Shown here: positions 16,389-24,618 of the stretch, in pieces
How positions within the stretch are numbered: position 1 is the stretch's first letter
How the letters are laid out: the number at the start of each line of letters is the position of its first letter
NCBI RefSeq assembly: GCF_040822115.1
Contig: NZ_CP162004.1
Coordinates: forward strand, 62,001-126,000
Source of the DNA: Flavobacterium sp. WC2421
GTDB taxonomy: Bacteria; Bacteroidota; Bacteroidia; Flavobacteriales; Flavobacteriaceae
DNA length: 64,000 bases
Direction: 5' to 3'
The notes under the pieces: model-generated
What the model was told of the DNA's origin: nothing
Seen by the model: the letters and a program-made list of their open reading frames with translations, nothing else
Databases searched by the model: none
Position numbers and translations under genes: made by a program

Positions 16389-18192
16389 AAGCTAATTCCA
16401 ATTCTGGAATTTTGATATTTGCAATTTCGGTTTTATACTGATCTAATAAATCAATTTTACTATTCACAAAATCCTTTACAAAAAACGGAGTTGCAAATAA
16501 ATTCTCATAATATCCGATACCCTCTAAAAGATTATTTTTAAACAAGTTCCATTTTTTAATTTGTCCCGCTGTTATGGATGCAGAAACAGTAGCAATTTCA
16601 TTTTTTAAATAATCGATATACATCTTCAACTCTTTGACAAACATGTTTGGACGGCCTTCCCCATCTAATACAGTATCATTTCCATAAATATGTTGTACCA
16701 TTTTTATTAATGAAACTTCATGATCAAAATACGCCATATTGGGTCCTGGACAAATGACCACTCCTTGTGCTTGCCCTTTAATTTTTAGGTCGTTTTCAAG
16801 ATAAGACGCATTGGCTAATCCAACGCAAAGACAGGATTTGTCAGTGATTTTATTTTTAGCATTCGCGTACATTGTTGCTGTCAAAGTTTCTTTTTCCACC
16901 TCTAATTCTTGCAATTTTACATCTTGGTATTTCTTAGAAGCGGTACAAATTCCTTCGGCTCCAAATTCCTTACTCAATGCTAAAAACCTTTTAGGACACG
17001 AACTTCCTGCTTTATTATCTTGAATTCGTTTTTGCTTGAGGGTTTCATTTGTCGTTCCTCTCAAAGTGTTAAATGGAATTCCTAATGGCGAAATTGGACT
17101 TAGATACAAATCTTCTTCTTTGGCTTTCGCCAATAATTCACGGGTATGGACATCTACAGAAGTTGCCTCGGGAACCAATAAAAAAGGACTTCCCCAACCG
17201 ACAGAATCCACTTGATAGTGATCCAATAAAAAGTCATGTTCTGTTGCGGTTCCTACTCCACCTTGAACCGTAATTTTTAATTCTAATGGATTTTCTGGAA
17301 TGTATTTCCCTTTAATAGCTAAAGCTTTTACCATCAATTCATGAGCTGATTGAATTAATTGTTCTTTCTTTTCTTTGAATTCTTCTAAAATAGGTCCTAA
17401 TAAATAACCGTCAGTTGCGAAAGCATGTCCTCCACAATTCAATCCTGATTCTACGCGGTACTCAGAAACCCAAAGTCCTTTCTTAGCTAAAAAATTTCCT
17501 TGTATCATGGCCGAACGAAAATCACTAACTTTTAAAATAATTTTTTTATTCAGATGATTATTTTCATCTGGAAAAAAAACATCGAAATTTTCGAAATAGC
17601 TATACAATCTGGGGTTCATCCCTGCAGAAAGCACAACCGATGATGACAAATTACTATTTGCAAAACCACGAAGTGAAGCATGCGCGTCATTAAACTCAGT
17701 AGGCAATTGTTCGTCTTTTATAAAATTATCCTTGTCAATTTTAGTCATGATATTCACATCAATATCACCAGGGCTTAGATTACTTTCCAGATAATTCATA
17801 ATTGCTTCCTTGCCGTCTTCCATCATGTTTTGCAACCCAATTTTAATGGCTGATTTGTTAGGCAACATTGCAATATAATTGTCTAATGCTATTTTGCTTT
17901 CAGACAATTCATTTTTAAAGTTTTCAAACTTATCTTTTACAATTTTGTCAACCAGATTCAAATAAGTTGTAATTCTTTTTGCACGATAATCATGCATTTT
18001 TTGTGTGATTTCTTGATAAGGAAGATTGAATTTAGAGCTGTAAAAAGCACTCATTTTTTCAATAAGATCATCATCAATAATTGAAATCACTGAGGAAATT
18101 CCAAATTTTGCAACTCGAATCGGACTATCAATCGTGTATGCCAATCCCATAACAGGAATATGAAATGTATGTAATGGTTTTGTAGTTGTCAT
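16387..18192 (-). CDS. Uncharacterised 601-residue protein, possible TIM-barrel flavoprotein
   Basis: I do not recognise this protein firmly. No signal peptide or membrane helix is seen. The N-terminus (FHIPVMGLAYTIDSPIRVAK) looks like strand 1 of an FMN-binding barrel. LNCGGHAFATDG (251-262) and QGGVGTATEHD (310-320) followed by VDSVGWGSPFL look like glycine-rich phosphate-binding loops. Those features recall glutamate synthase and nitronate monooxygenase barrels. Cysteines at 253, 399, 416, 454, 456 and 481 could hold an Fe-S cluster. A helical insert at about 45-160 has no counterpart I know. The function is open. Own terminator; nothing upstream suggests an operon. Confidence 0.7.
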   Translation of the reverse strand: MTTTKPLHTFHIPVMGLAYTIDSPIRVAKFGISSVISIIDDDLIEKMSAFYSSKFNLPYQEITQKMHDYRAKRITTYLNLVDKIVKDKFENFKNELSESKIALDNYIAMLPNKSAIKIGLQNMMEDGKEAIMNYLESNLSPGDIDVNIMTKIDKDNFIKDEQLPTEFNDAHASLRGFANSNLSSSVVLSAGMNPRLYSYFENFDVFFPDENNHLNKKIILKVSDFRSAMIQGNFLAKKGLWVSEYRVESGLNCGGHAFATDGYLLGPILEEFKEKKEQLIQSAHELMVKALAIKGKYIPENPLELKITVQGGVGTATEHDFLLDHYQVDSVGWGSPFLLVPEATSVDVHTRELLAKAKEEDLYLSPISPLGIPFNTLRGTTNETLKQKRIQDNKAGSSCPKRFLALSKEFGAEGICTASKKYQDVKLQELEVEKETLTATMYANAKNKITDKSCLCVGLANASYLENDLKIKGQAQGVVICPGPNMAYFDHEVSLIKMVQHIYGNDTVLDGEGRPNMFVKELKMYIDYLKNEIATVSASITAGQIKKWNLFKNNLLEGIGYYENLFATPFFVKDFVNSKIDLLDQYKTEIANIKIPELELA

Positions 18193-18283
18193 TGATTATA
18201 ATTTTAAATAAATAATCCACAAATATTGTTATTATCCCCCATAAAAAAACTGATATTTATCATGCTCTAATTTTAGATAAAAC

Positions 18284-18328
18284 AAAAAAACTTGAATTTT
18301 GAAGACGCATCTCCAAAATTCAAGCTTT
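18284..18328 (-). terminator. Terminator of the metal-island operon
   Basis: CTTGAATTTTG (18291-18301) pairs with CAAAATTCAAG (18314-18324). Read leftwards it is followed by a run of T (18290-18284). It lies 35 bases past the stop of the outer-membrane barrel gene. Confidence 0.8.
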
Positions 18329-18363
18329 TATAAAAATTTAAATTGTTACAAAAAAAGTGCTTT

Positions 18364-19323
18364 TTACAAAGTATAATTCAAATTCACACTCCAACGATAA
18401 TTGGCTTCAATTCGTCCACTAGATAAATTTTGATTGATAGGAAACATGGCATTGACACCAATAGAAAACTTATCTTTCCCCGCTTCTAAACCAAATTTAC
18501 TAAACAGAATAGCTCCAGAAGTATCAGGCAATGTAGTCCCATATTGCTTATTGGACTCATAAACCTCACCAGCAAGACCAACTTGCGGCATCAGTTTTAT
18601 AGCATCAAAGTCTAAAAGATAGAATAAAGTACTTCCATAATTAAGCTGATTCCCATACTGATAATTCTTTTTATTTTCTGTTTTAACAGTATAATTCAAC
18701 ATAGCATTCAAACCCAAATTTTGCTTTTTTATTACATATTCAGTCACAAACAGATAGTCAAAACTTCCTGTACCTACCTGAAAACTCTGGTTTACACTTC
18801 CTGAATTATTTGCCTCATTAAACTTACCTGTTGGTATTTTCACACCTCCACCAACTTGTAGATTATGCGTAAACAGCGTGCTGTCTTTTTCCGTTTGATA
18901 AACGGAATAGGTTGCAATTACTGAAATATCTCCAAGACCTTGAATATTTTCCGTTCCCGTGGTAAGTGCTCTTTCATGAAACTGATACGGAATTAAGGCG
19001 GCTAGTTGAATTTTTGGTGTTACCGGAATTCTAGCCCAAACTTGTACGGTATTGAAGTTTTCATCAATCCATGGGGAATTGGCAAAAATTCCATCACGAC
19101 TCGTATAACTTTGATTAAAATAACGAACACCAATAAAATTACTATTAAGCATAGAGCTAAATCCCATACTTCCACCACTTGCCGAACAGCCACATGCATC
19201 ACAATCATCCAGCAATTGCATTTTTACAAAGGTGAATCTGGAAATGCTGTCGTTTTCAATCTTTGCAGATGCATACTGAATAGCAAAAAGCGAAAAAAGA
19301 GTTATTATTATTTTATTTTTCAT
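18364..19323 (-). CDS. Outer-membrane beta-barrel transporter with Cys-rich N-terminus
   Basis: A 319-residue protein with a signal peptide (IIITLFSLFAIQYASA, about 1-20). The mature N-terminal region carries CDACGCSASGGSMG, a CxxCxC group fit for a soft metal such as copper. After it come repeated amphipathic strands (NTVQVWARIPV, NLQVGGGVKIPTG, YRWSVNLNYTL) ending in an aromatic-x-Leu terminus, as in transporter barrels of the MetA/phenol type. It starts 5 bases after the MbnH-like gene, so the two are co-transcribed. Metal export or import across the outer membrane is an inference from the neighbours. Confidence 0.75.
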   Translation of the reverse strand: MKNKIIITLFSLFAIQYASAKIENDSISRFTFVKMQLLDDCDACGCSASGGSMGFSSMLNSNFIGVRYFNQSYTSRDGIFANSPWIDENFNTVQVWARIPVTPKIQLAALIPYQFHERALTTGTENIQGLGDISVIATYSVYQTEKDSTLFTHNLQVGGGVKIPTGKFNEANNSGSVNQSFQVGTGSFDYLFVTEYVIKKQNLGLNAMLNYTVKTENKKNYQYGNQLNYGSTLFYLLDFDAIKLMPQVGLAGEVYESNKQYGTTLPDTSGAILFSKFGLEAGKDKFSIGVNAMFPINQNLSSGRIEANYRWSVNLNYTL

Positions 19324-19328
19324 TGTAA

Positions 19329-20366
19329 TTAATATTCTGAAAATCGTTTATCTGTAAGATATTGATTGTCGGTTAATGTATTTAAGAATGTAATTAATTG
19401 TACTTTCTGTGTGGCAGTAAGAGGAATCCCTACAATACCATTTTGTTTTAAAATAGGATCCAATGTTGGCGAATCAGTAACTCCTGAACTGTAATAATCC
19501 AATACTGATTCTAAAGTTCCAAAGCGACCATCATGCATGTAAGGAGCAGTCATCGCTACGTTGCGTAAACTAGGCACTTTAAACTTATAATAATCGGTGG
19601 CGAGTTCCGTAACACGATACCTTCCTACATCATTTATTGCAGGGTTTATTACCAATCCATTATTACGGAACGAGTTATCCGTCATCAAATCAGTGGCGTG
19701 GCACGAAGCACATTTTGTATTAAACAATGCATATCCTGCTAGTTCCTCAGTGGTCAAGCTTCCTCCAGTTTCAACCCTTCTGTATTTATCAAACTTAGAG
19801 TCAGATGAAGTGAGCATCACCATAAACTGGGAAAGTGCTTTCAGCATGTTCTCAATAGTAATGTCTCCATTTGTAAAAGCCTGCTTAAACAAGGTTTTAT
19901 AGACTGGATCGGCTTTCATCATTACTAGAATAGCATTTAAATCTCCATTCATTTCCACAGTACTTGTTAACGGTATTATGGGTTGTAAATCGAGATGATT
20001 CGCTGCTCCATCATACATAAATGTAGTTTGGTAGGCCATGTTTTGGATAGCCGGTGTGTTCCTAGTTCCAATACCTTCTCCTACTCCATGACTAAAAGTG
20101 TGCCCATGATGTGTAAATGCATTTTCCTGAATGTGACAAAATCCACATGAAACTAATCCATCTGAGGACAAACGGCCGTCATAGAACAACTTTTTCCCTA
20201 GCTCAAATCCTTTTTCCGTTGGTGGATTAAGAGCAATGTTATAGGCTAATTCTGGAAAATTGGACGGAACTACAACAGCCAATGGTTTATTGATATAAGC
20301 ATCGTCATTATCCGTACAGCTGAATAAAAATGGAAATAGCAACAAGCAATAATATATTTTTCTCAT
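19329..20366 (-). CDS. MbnH-like dihaem cytochrome c peroxidase family lipoprotein
   Basis: A 345-residue protein with a lipoprotein signal (LFPFLFSC, Cys17). Two c-type haem sites are present, CGFCH (74-78) and CASCH (219-223), in the bacterial cytochrome c peroxidase (CcpA/MauG) fold, with DGRLSSDG before the first and YMHDGRFGTL near the C-terminus. The gene just upstream encodes an MbnP-type protein. In methanotrophs, MbnH oxidises a tryptophan of MbnP to kynurenine to make its copper site. The pairing here suggests the same protein modification rather than peroxide removal; this is inference. Confidence 0.85.
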   Translation of the reverse strand: MRKIYYCLLLFPFLFSCTDNDDAYINKPLAVVVPSNFPELAYNIALNPPTEKGFELGKKLFYDGRLSSDGLVSCGFCHIQENAFTHHGHTFSHGVGEGIGTRNTPAIQNMAYQTTFMYDGAANHLDLQPIIPLTSTVEMNGDLNAILVMMKADPVYKTLFKQAFTNGDITIENMLKALSQFMVMLTSSDSKFDKYRRVETGGSLTTEELAGYALFNTKCASCHATDLMTDNSFRNNGLVINPAINDVGRYRVTELATDYYKFKVPSLRNVAMTAPYMHDGRFGTLESVLDYYSSGVTDSPTLDPILKQNGIVGIPLTATQKVQLITFLNTLTDNQYLTDKRFSEY

Positions 20367-20391
20367 CTCAAATGTTTTAGAAACGAAGAAG

Positions 20392-20497
20392 TCCTAAATA
20401 GCCCCGACTGAACCGATATCCCGCGCCTTTTTTGGCGTGGATAAAGGGTAAGGCGGGACAACTATTCCTTATGAAAAAGAATAGTTGTGCTCCTCCT
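20392..20497. repeat. Dispersed intergenic palindromic element, copy B
   Basis: It starts AGCCCCGACTGAACC (about 20399). It holds a small hairpin CGCC-TTTTTT-GGCG and a second stem ACAACTATTC (20458-20467) / GAATAGTTGT (20479-20488). It fills nearly all of the 138-base gap between the MbnP-like and MbnH-like genes, where it could act as a processing or attenuation hairpin inside the operon. Confidence 0.55.
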
Positions 20498-20504
20498 TAA
20501 TTAT

Positions 20505-21284
20505 TTAATCATTATGAACATGAGCAACGGTAAACATATTAGATAGGTTAGCCGTGATAAGTGCTAAGCTGGAACCTCCCATAATAGTTGCATTGTCAGA
20601 TAATTTGAATTTATTTGTTCCGTCGATGATTTTAGATACATCAGAAACAACGTGGATTTCAGGAGTAATTGTTGTTCTCACCATCGCATTTGTTGGTAAA
20701 TCAAGTGTTACTTCGGTATAATTATAATCGGTTCCCGTTTGTCCTGTGTGTACTTTAAAATCTTTTGCAGTTGTTACTGTTGGTGAGGTAAATGTTCCTT
20801 CGAAAGCCACAAATTTATAACCTGCTGACCAACTCCACATCATTCCTGCTGCTTGAGCTTGAGCTAAAAAATCGCCTTGCCCTATTGCTCCAAGTTCCCA
20901 TTGTGCTTTATCTACTCCGAGTCCGAATTTTATTTTGGTGTAATTTCCAGCAGGAATTCCTTCCAGTTCCGCTACTCTTTTATTAGAATCTGATTCATCA
21001 ATAATAAAATAACTTTGACTTTTAGGATAGGTAAAAGTAGTTCCATCTTCCTTTGTCAAGACGATATTACTAATGATATATTTTACGGTACTAATTTTAA
21101 GCATTTCACTATTTGAAGTGGTATTTGCTTGAGTTCCTAATATTAAATCATTGGCTCCAAAAGCATTATCAAATTCAACTCCTAGATTTCCTGTTCCTGT
21201 AATTGCGATTTCATCACTTGAGCATGAAGCAAATGCTATACTAATAGCAATAATTGCAATTGCTTTATTCAATATATTTTTCAT
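20505..21284 (-). CDS. MbnP-like copper-binding lipoprotein
   Basis: A 259-residue protein with a lipoprotein signal (IAISIAFASC, Cys21). It matches the MbnP pattern: strand pair with NLGVEFDNAFG near the N-terminus, KISTVKYIISNIVL, then KIKFGLGVDKAQ and the hallmark MMWSWSAGYKFVAFEG (148-163) with Trp150 and Trp152. In the methanobactin operons MbnP is a periplasmic copper protein whose Trp is converted to kynurenine by MbnH. Here it heads a three-gene unit without methanobactin biosynthesis genes. A 19-base tandem duplication surrounds its start codon. Confidence 0.85.
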   Translation of the reverse strand: MKNILNKAIAIIAISIAFASCSSDEIAITGTGNLGVEFDNAFGANDLILGTQANTTSNSEMLKISTVKYIISNIVLTKEDGTTFTYPKSQSYFIIDESDSNKRVAELEGIPAGNYTKIKFGLGVDKAQWELGAIGQGDFLAQAQAAGMMWSWSAGYKFVAFEGTFTSPTVTTAKDFKVHTGQTGTDYNYTEVTLDLPTNAMVRTTITPEIHVVSDVSKIIDGTNKFKLSDNATIMGGSSLALITANLSNMFTVAHVHND

Positions 21285-21391
21285 TCTTTTTTTAAATTTT
21301 CATTCTTTTTTTAAAATAATTTTGCGCACAAGTCTCTTTCAAATGAAGATGTTCAAATGAAAAGTACAGCTGGCACTGCTTTTACTAAAAT

Positions 21392-21787
21392 TTAAGAAAT
21401 AAAAATTGGGGGATGAAAAATAGAGTATACTTCTAAATGGGAATATAAATTAGTGTATTTAGAATTTAAAATATATTGAACTGGTTTATTACCAATCATA
21501 AATACATACTCACTTACTTCCTGAACAAAAAGGTCGTTTAACGTATTGGTATTTGTTTTTTTATTGGTAGAAAGGGGTTTTTCATCATCAGCTGCATTTG
21601 CCAGTTCTTTCATCAACTGACACTTTCCATTACAATGCAACTCTGGTTTGTCTTTATTTACACAAAGTACTGTAGAGATATAATCATAATTAACGATATA
21701 GTCTATAACCGGAAACACTGGTTTTAGAAAAAGAACTATAATGATTATGAGTGCGATTTTTTTCACTGTGCAAAGATAGCTTACCAT
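21392..21787 (-). CDS. Small membrane protein with C-x(n)-HCNGKC motif
   Basis: About 130 residues. It has one N-terminal hydrophobic helix (KKIALIIIIVLFLKPVFPV) and then LCVNKDKPELHCNGKCQLMK, with three cysteines and a His spaced like a metal site. The C-terminus ends IFHPPIFIS. I know such proteins only as hypotheticals found near metal genes in Flavobacteriia. Start choice is uncertain: ATG at 21787, GTG at 21766 (homolog-like MKKIA start) or TTG at 21802. A TATCTTTG box lies at 21778-21771, between the ATG and the GTG, favouring a nearly leaderless GTG start. Role in copper handling is inferred from position. Confidence 0.7.
   Translation of the reverse strand: MVSYLCTVKKIALIIIIVLFLKPVFPVIDYIVNYDYISTVLCVNKDKPELHCNGKCQLMKELANAADDEKPLSTNKKTNTNTLNDLFVQEVSEYVFMIGNKPVQYILNSKYTNLYSHLEVYSIFHPPIFIS
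21771..21778 (-). promoter_or_regulatory. -7 box inside the 5' end of the HCNGKC gene
   Basis: TATCTTTG on the minus strand, an exact TAnnTTTG match, only 4 bases before the GTG at 21766. If it is used, the transcript would begin at or after that start codon. Confidence 0.45.
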
Positions 21788-21891
21788 TTTTAAAAATATC
21801 AAATAAATTTTAGCTTTTATTAAACTTTTGTTAAGGATTAAACCTTTGAAACGTATCCCTGTCTTATTACTATAACTTAAAAATAATAAAA

Positions 21892-22353
21892 ATGAAAAAA
21901 TTACTTATTGCTGCATTATTGGTTGTTAGTATGACAAGCTTTGCACAAGACTCTAAAGGAATGGAAAAAAAACAACATAGAGCTGAGATGGAAAAATTAA
22001 CTCCTGAACAACGAAATCAGCTAATGTTGAAAAAAATGACATTAGAACTGGATTTAAATGCAAAACAGCAAGATCAAATGAAACAAGTCATTATGGAACA
22101 AAGCAAAAAAAGAGAAGCTTTGAGAGAGGCTCATAAGGCAGATAAGAAAGAGATGACTAGTGACGAACGTTTTGCCATGAAAAACAAAATGTTAGACGAA
22201 CAAATTGCTATGAAAGCAAAAATGAAAAACATATTATCTCCGGAGCAATTTGAAAAATGGGATGCTATGAAAAAGAACCATCATCATAGAAAAGGAATGC
22301 ATCAAAGAAGAGGGATGCATGAAAGAAACACAAAAGAAGAAATGAAAAAATAA
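21892..22353 (+). CDS. Spy/CpxP-like periplasmic protein with His-rich tail
   Basis: A 153-residue protein with a cleavable signal peptide (KKLLIAALLVVSMTSFAQ, cut after about 19). The mature part is one long charged helical domain with LTPEQRNQLM and LSPEQFEKWD, two LTxxQ-like motifs of the Spy/CpxP fold. The C-terminus has KKNHHHRKGMHQRRGMHE, a probable metal-binding tail. Proteins of this fold act as periplasmic chaperones or metal sensors. It is read away from the copper island and ends in a bidirectional terminator shared with hemL. Confidence 0.85.
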   Translation: MKKLLIAALLVVSMTSFAQDSKGMEKKQHRAEMEKLTPEQRNQLMLKKMTLELDLNAKQQDQMKQVIMEQSKKREALREAHKADKKEMTSDERFAMKNKMLDEQIAMKAKMKNILSPEQFEKWDAMKKNHHHRKGMHQRRGMHERNTKEEMKK

Positions 22354-22357
22354 TTTT

Positions 22358-22394
22358 AAAAAAAACTCTCGGTTAATGCCGAGAGTTTTTTTTT
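22358..22394. terminator. Bidirectional terminator between the Spy-like gene and hemL
   Basis: AAAAAAAACTCTCGG (22358-22372) pairs with CCGAGAGTTTTTTTT (22379-22393) around TTAATG, between two convergent genes. Confidence 0.88.
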
Positions 22395-22397
22395 GTA

Positions 22398-23684
22398 TTA
22401 AAAAGTTTTAGCAACTTTGTCAACGGCTTGAATCGTAAAATCCAAATCTTCATATGAAAGTGCATCCGTAATAAACCAAGTTTCATACGCTGAAGGCGCA
22501 ATATAAACCCCTTCATTTAATAATCCGTGGAAGAATTTCTTAAAAGTTTCATTGTCACCGTTCCCTGCCGTTTTAAGATCAACAACTGGTCTCGCATCAA
22601 AATGTACTGAAATCATCGAACCAATTCTATTGATTGTAAAAACAACATTATTAGCTTTCAAAACTTTATCAATCCCTTCATGTAAGTAGGCTGTTTTATC
22701 TGCTAATCTTTGAAAAATAGCACGATCATTATCTAATGTTTGCAACATGGCTAATCCAGCGGCCATAGCAAGTGGATTTCCCGATAGTGTTCCTGCTTGA
22801 TAAACAGGTCCTAGAGGCGCTAAGTAATTCATTATTTCTTCGCGAGCAGCAAAAGCACCCACAGGTAAACCTCCACCGATTACTTTTCCGAAACAAACAA
22901 TATCAGCATCCACATTAAAAAGTTCTTGAACTCCACCTCTTGCTAATCGGAATCCGGTCATTACCTCATCAAAAATAAGTAGAATTCCATTAGCAGTACA
23001 AAGTGTTCTTAATCCTTCAAGAAACCCTTTATTTGGAGGAATACAACCCATGTTTCCTGCAACAGGTTCTACAATAATTGCTGCAATTTCATTTTCATTG
23101 GCTTCAATTAAAGTCTTTACGTTTTCTAAATCATTGTAATTAGCCAATAAAGTATCCTTGGCAGTTCCTTCCGTAACTCCGGGACTATTAGGACTACCGA
23201 AAGTAATTGCACCACTTCCTGCCTGAATCAAAAATGAATCAGAATGGCCGTGATAACAACCAGCAAATTTTACTATTTTATCTCTTTTTGTAAATCCACG
23301 AGCTAGTCTTACGGCGCTCATACAAGCTTCGGTTCCTGAATTTACAAAACGTATTTTATCAATATTGGGCACCATTGCAACAGCTAAGGCTGCAATTTGA
23401 GTTTCTAATTCGGTAGGCATTCCAAAAGAGGTTCCTAGTTTAGCTTTCTCAATTACTGCTTGTACAACTGGTTCAAAAGCATGTCCCAAAATCATTGGCC
23501 CCCATGAATTAATGTAATCAATTAAACGATTTCCGTCTTCATCGTATAAATAGGCTCCTTTGGCACTTTTTACAAAAATCGGAGTTCCTCCTACCGCTTT
23601 AAATGCTCTTACTGGTGAGTTTACACCACCAGGTATTACTTTTTCTGCTTCAGCAAAAAGCTGACTACTTCTTTTATATATCAT
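22398..23684 (-). CDS. hemL: Glutamate-1-semialdehyde 2,1-aminomutase
   Basis: A 428-residue PLP enzyme that converts glutamate 1-semialdehyde to 5-aminolevulinate in the C5 haem pathway. Visible signatures: [10 protein letters not shown] at the N-terminus, [34 protein letters not shown] and the PLP-lysine region [16 protein letters not shown]. Length is normal. No other hem gene is adjacent. It lies 37 bases downstream of the glucosaminidase gene on the same strand and may be read with it. Confidence 0.96.
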   Translation of the reverse strand: MIYKRSSQLFAEAEKVIPGGVNSPVRAFKAVGGTPIFVKSAKGAYLYDEDGNRLIDYINSWGPMILGHAFEPVVQAVIEKAKLGTSFGMPTELETQIAALAVAMVPNIDKIRFVNSGTEACMSAVRLARGFTKRDKIVKFAGCYHGHSDSFLIQAGSGAITFGSPNSPGVTEGTAKDTLLANYNDLENVKTLIEANENEIAAIIVEPVAGNMGCIPPNKGFLEGLRTLCTANGILLIFDEVMTGFRLARGGVQELFNVDADIVCFGKVIGGGLPVGAFAAREEIMNYLAPLGPVYQAGTLSGNPLAMAAGLAMLQTLDNDRAIFQRLADKTAYLHEGIDKVLKANNVVFTINRIGSMISVHFDARPVVDLKTAGNGDNETFKKFFHGLLNEGVYIAPSAYETWFITDALSYEDLDFTIQAVDKVAKTF

Positions 23685-23721
23685 TTTTTTGTATAAATTC
23701 TAAATGTGAAATTATGATAAT

Positions 23722-24618
23722 TTAATTTACTCTCAGTTTTTGTCCAATGGAGATTGTATTTTCTGACAGATTATTTTTTAGTTTTAAGTCGGTAACTAGT
23801 AAGTTGTATTTCCTAGAAATAGAGTACAAAGTATCTCCTTTTTGCACCTCATAATAATCACCAGACTGTGTATTTACACTAGCTATTTTTATAGGTTGAT
23901 TTTCTGTTCGTGTATAGTTGATTCCTAAAACTTGGGAATCATATTGCCCTAAATTATAGCGTTCAATATAAGATATTAGCTTTTCAGGGTATCTAGGATC
24001 TGTAGCATAACCTGCTCTTCTAAGTCCTTTCGCCCAAGCTTGATAATCTGATTTTGACAAGGCAAACAAACTGGAATACCTACTTCTCCCTGTCAAAAAC
24101 AAGGCGTGATCTTTAAAAGATTCAGCTGGTTCTTTGTATTTTCTAAAACATTCTTGACTGGAATCATCATCATGCCTAACACTTTCTCCCGTCCAATCTA
24201 CATGGCATTTAATTCCAAAATGATTATTTGCTGTTACAGCTAAATCTCCTCTTCCTGCACCAGATTCCAAAATTCCCTGAGCCAGAATAATACTCGCTGG
24301 AATTCCATAAACTTTCATATTATTCATGGCAATATCTTTATATTGAGAAATATAATTTCCTATAACATCATTAGAAACAACCGTTCTTGAAGTGGATTCG
24401 ATTATTTCATCTTCTTGTGCTCTCTTTTCGTTTTCTCTCTTTTCTTGAAGTACTTTCTTTTCAGCTATGGGTTTTGCAATAATTTTCTTTTTAGAAGTAC
24501 GAACAACTGGCTTTTTATTACTTTGAGAAACTGCTTTGGTGGTTACAATTGGAGATTTTGTAGCGTTACAACTTATTAACGTTATAATTATAAAAAGGAG
24601 TACGATTTTTTTAAACAT
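23722..24618 (-). CDS. Glucosaminidase (GH73) lipoprotein with C-terminal LysM
   Basis: A 298-residue probable peptidoglycan hydrolase. A lipoprotein signal (LLFIIITLISC, Cys17) is followed by a Lys/Glu-rich linker (about 20-75), a GH73-type domain (about 85-235; ILAQGILESGAGRGDLA with the catalytic Glu, then NNHFGIKCH and YATDPRYPEKLISYI) and a LysM domain (about 253-298; YEVQKGDTLYSISRKYNL) for glycan binding. It would cut the beta-1,4 bond after N-acetylglucosamine in the periplasm. Its first 8 bases overlap the end of the upstream enzyme gene, so the two are translationally linked. Confidence 0.9.
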   Translation of the reverse strand: MFKKIVLLFIIITLISCNATKSPIVTTKAVSQSNKKPVVRTSKKKIIAKPIAEKKVLQEKRENEKRAQEDEIIESTSRTVVSNDVIGNYISQYKDIAMNNMKVYGIPASIILAQGILESGAGRGDLAVTANNHFGIKCHVDWTGESVRHDDDSSQECFRKYKEPAESFKDHALFLTGRSRYSSLFALSKSDYQAWAKGLRRAGYATDPRYPEKLISYIERYNLGQYDSQVLGINYTRTENQPIKIASVNTQSGDYYEVQKGDTLYSISRKYNLLVTDLKLKNNLSENTISIGQKLRVN

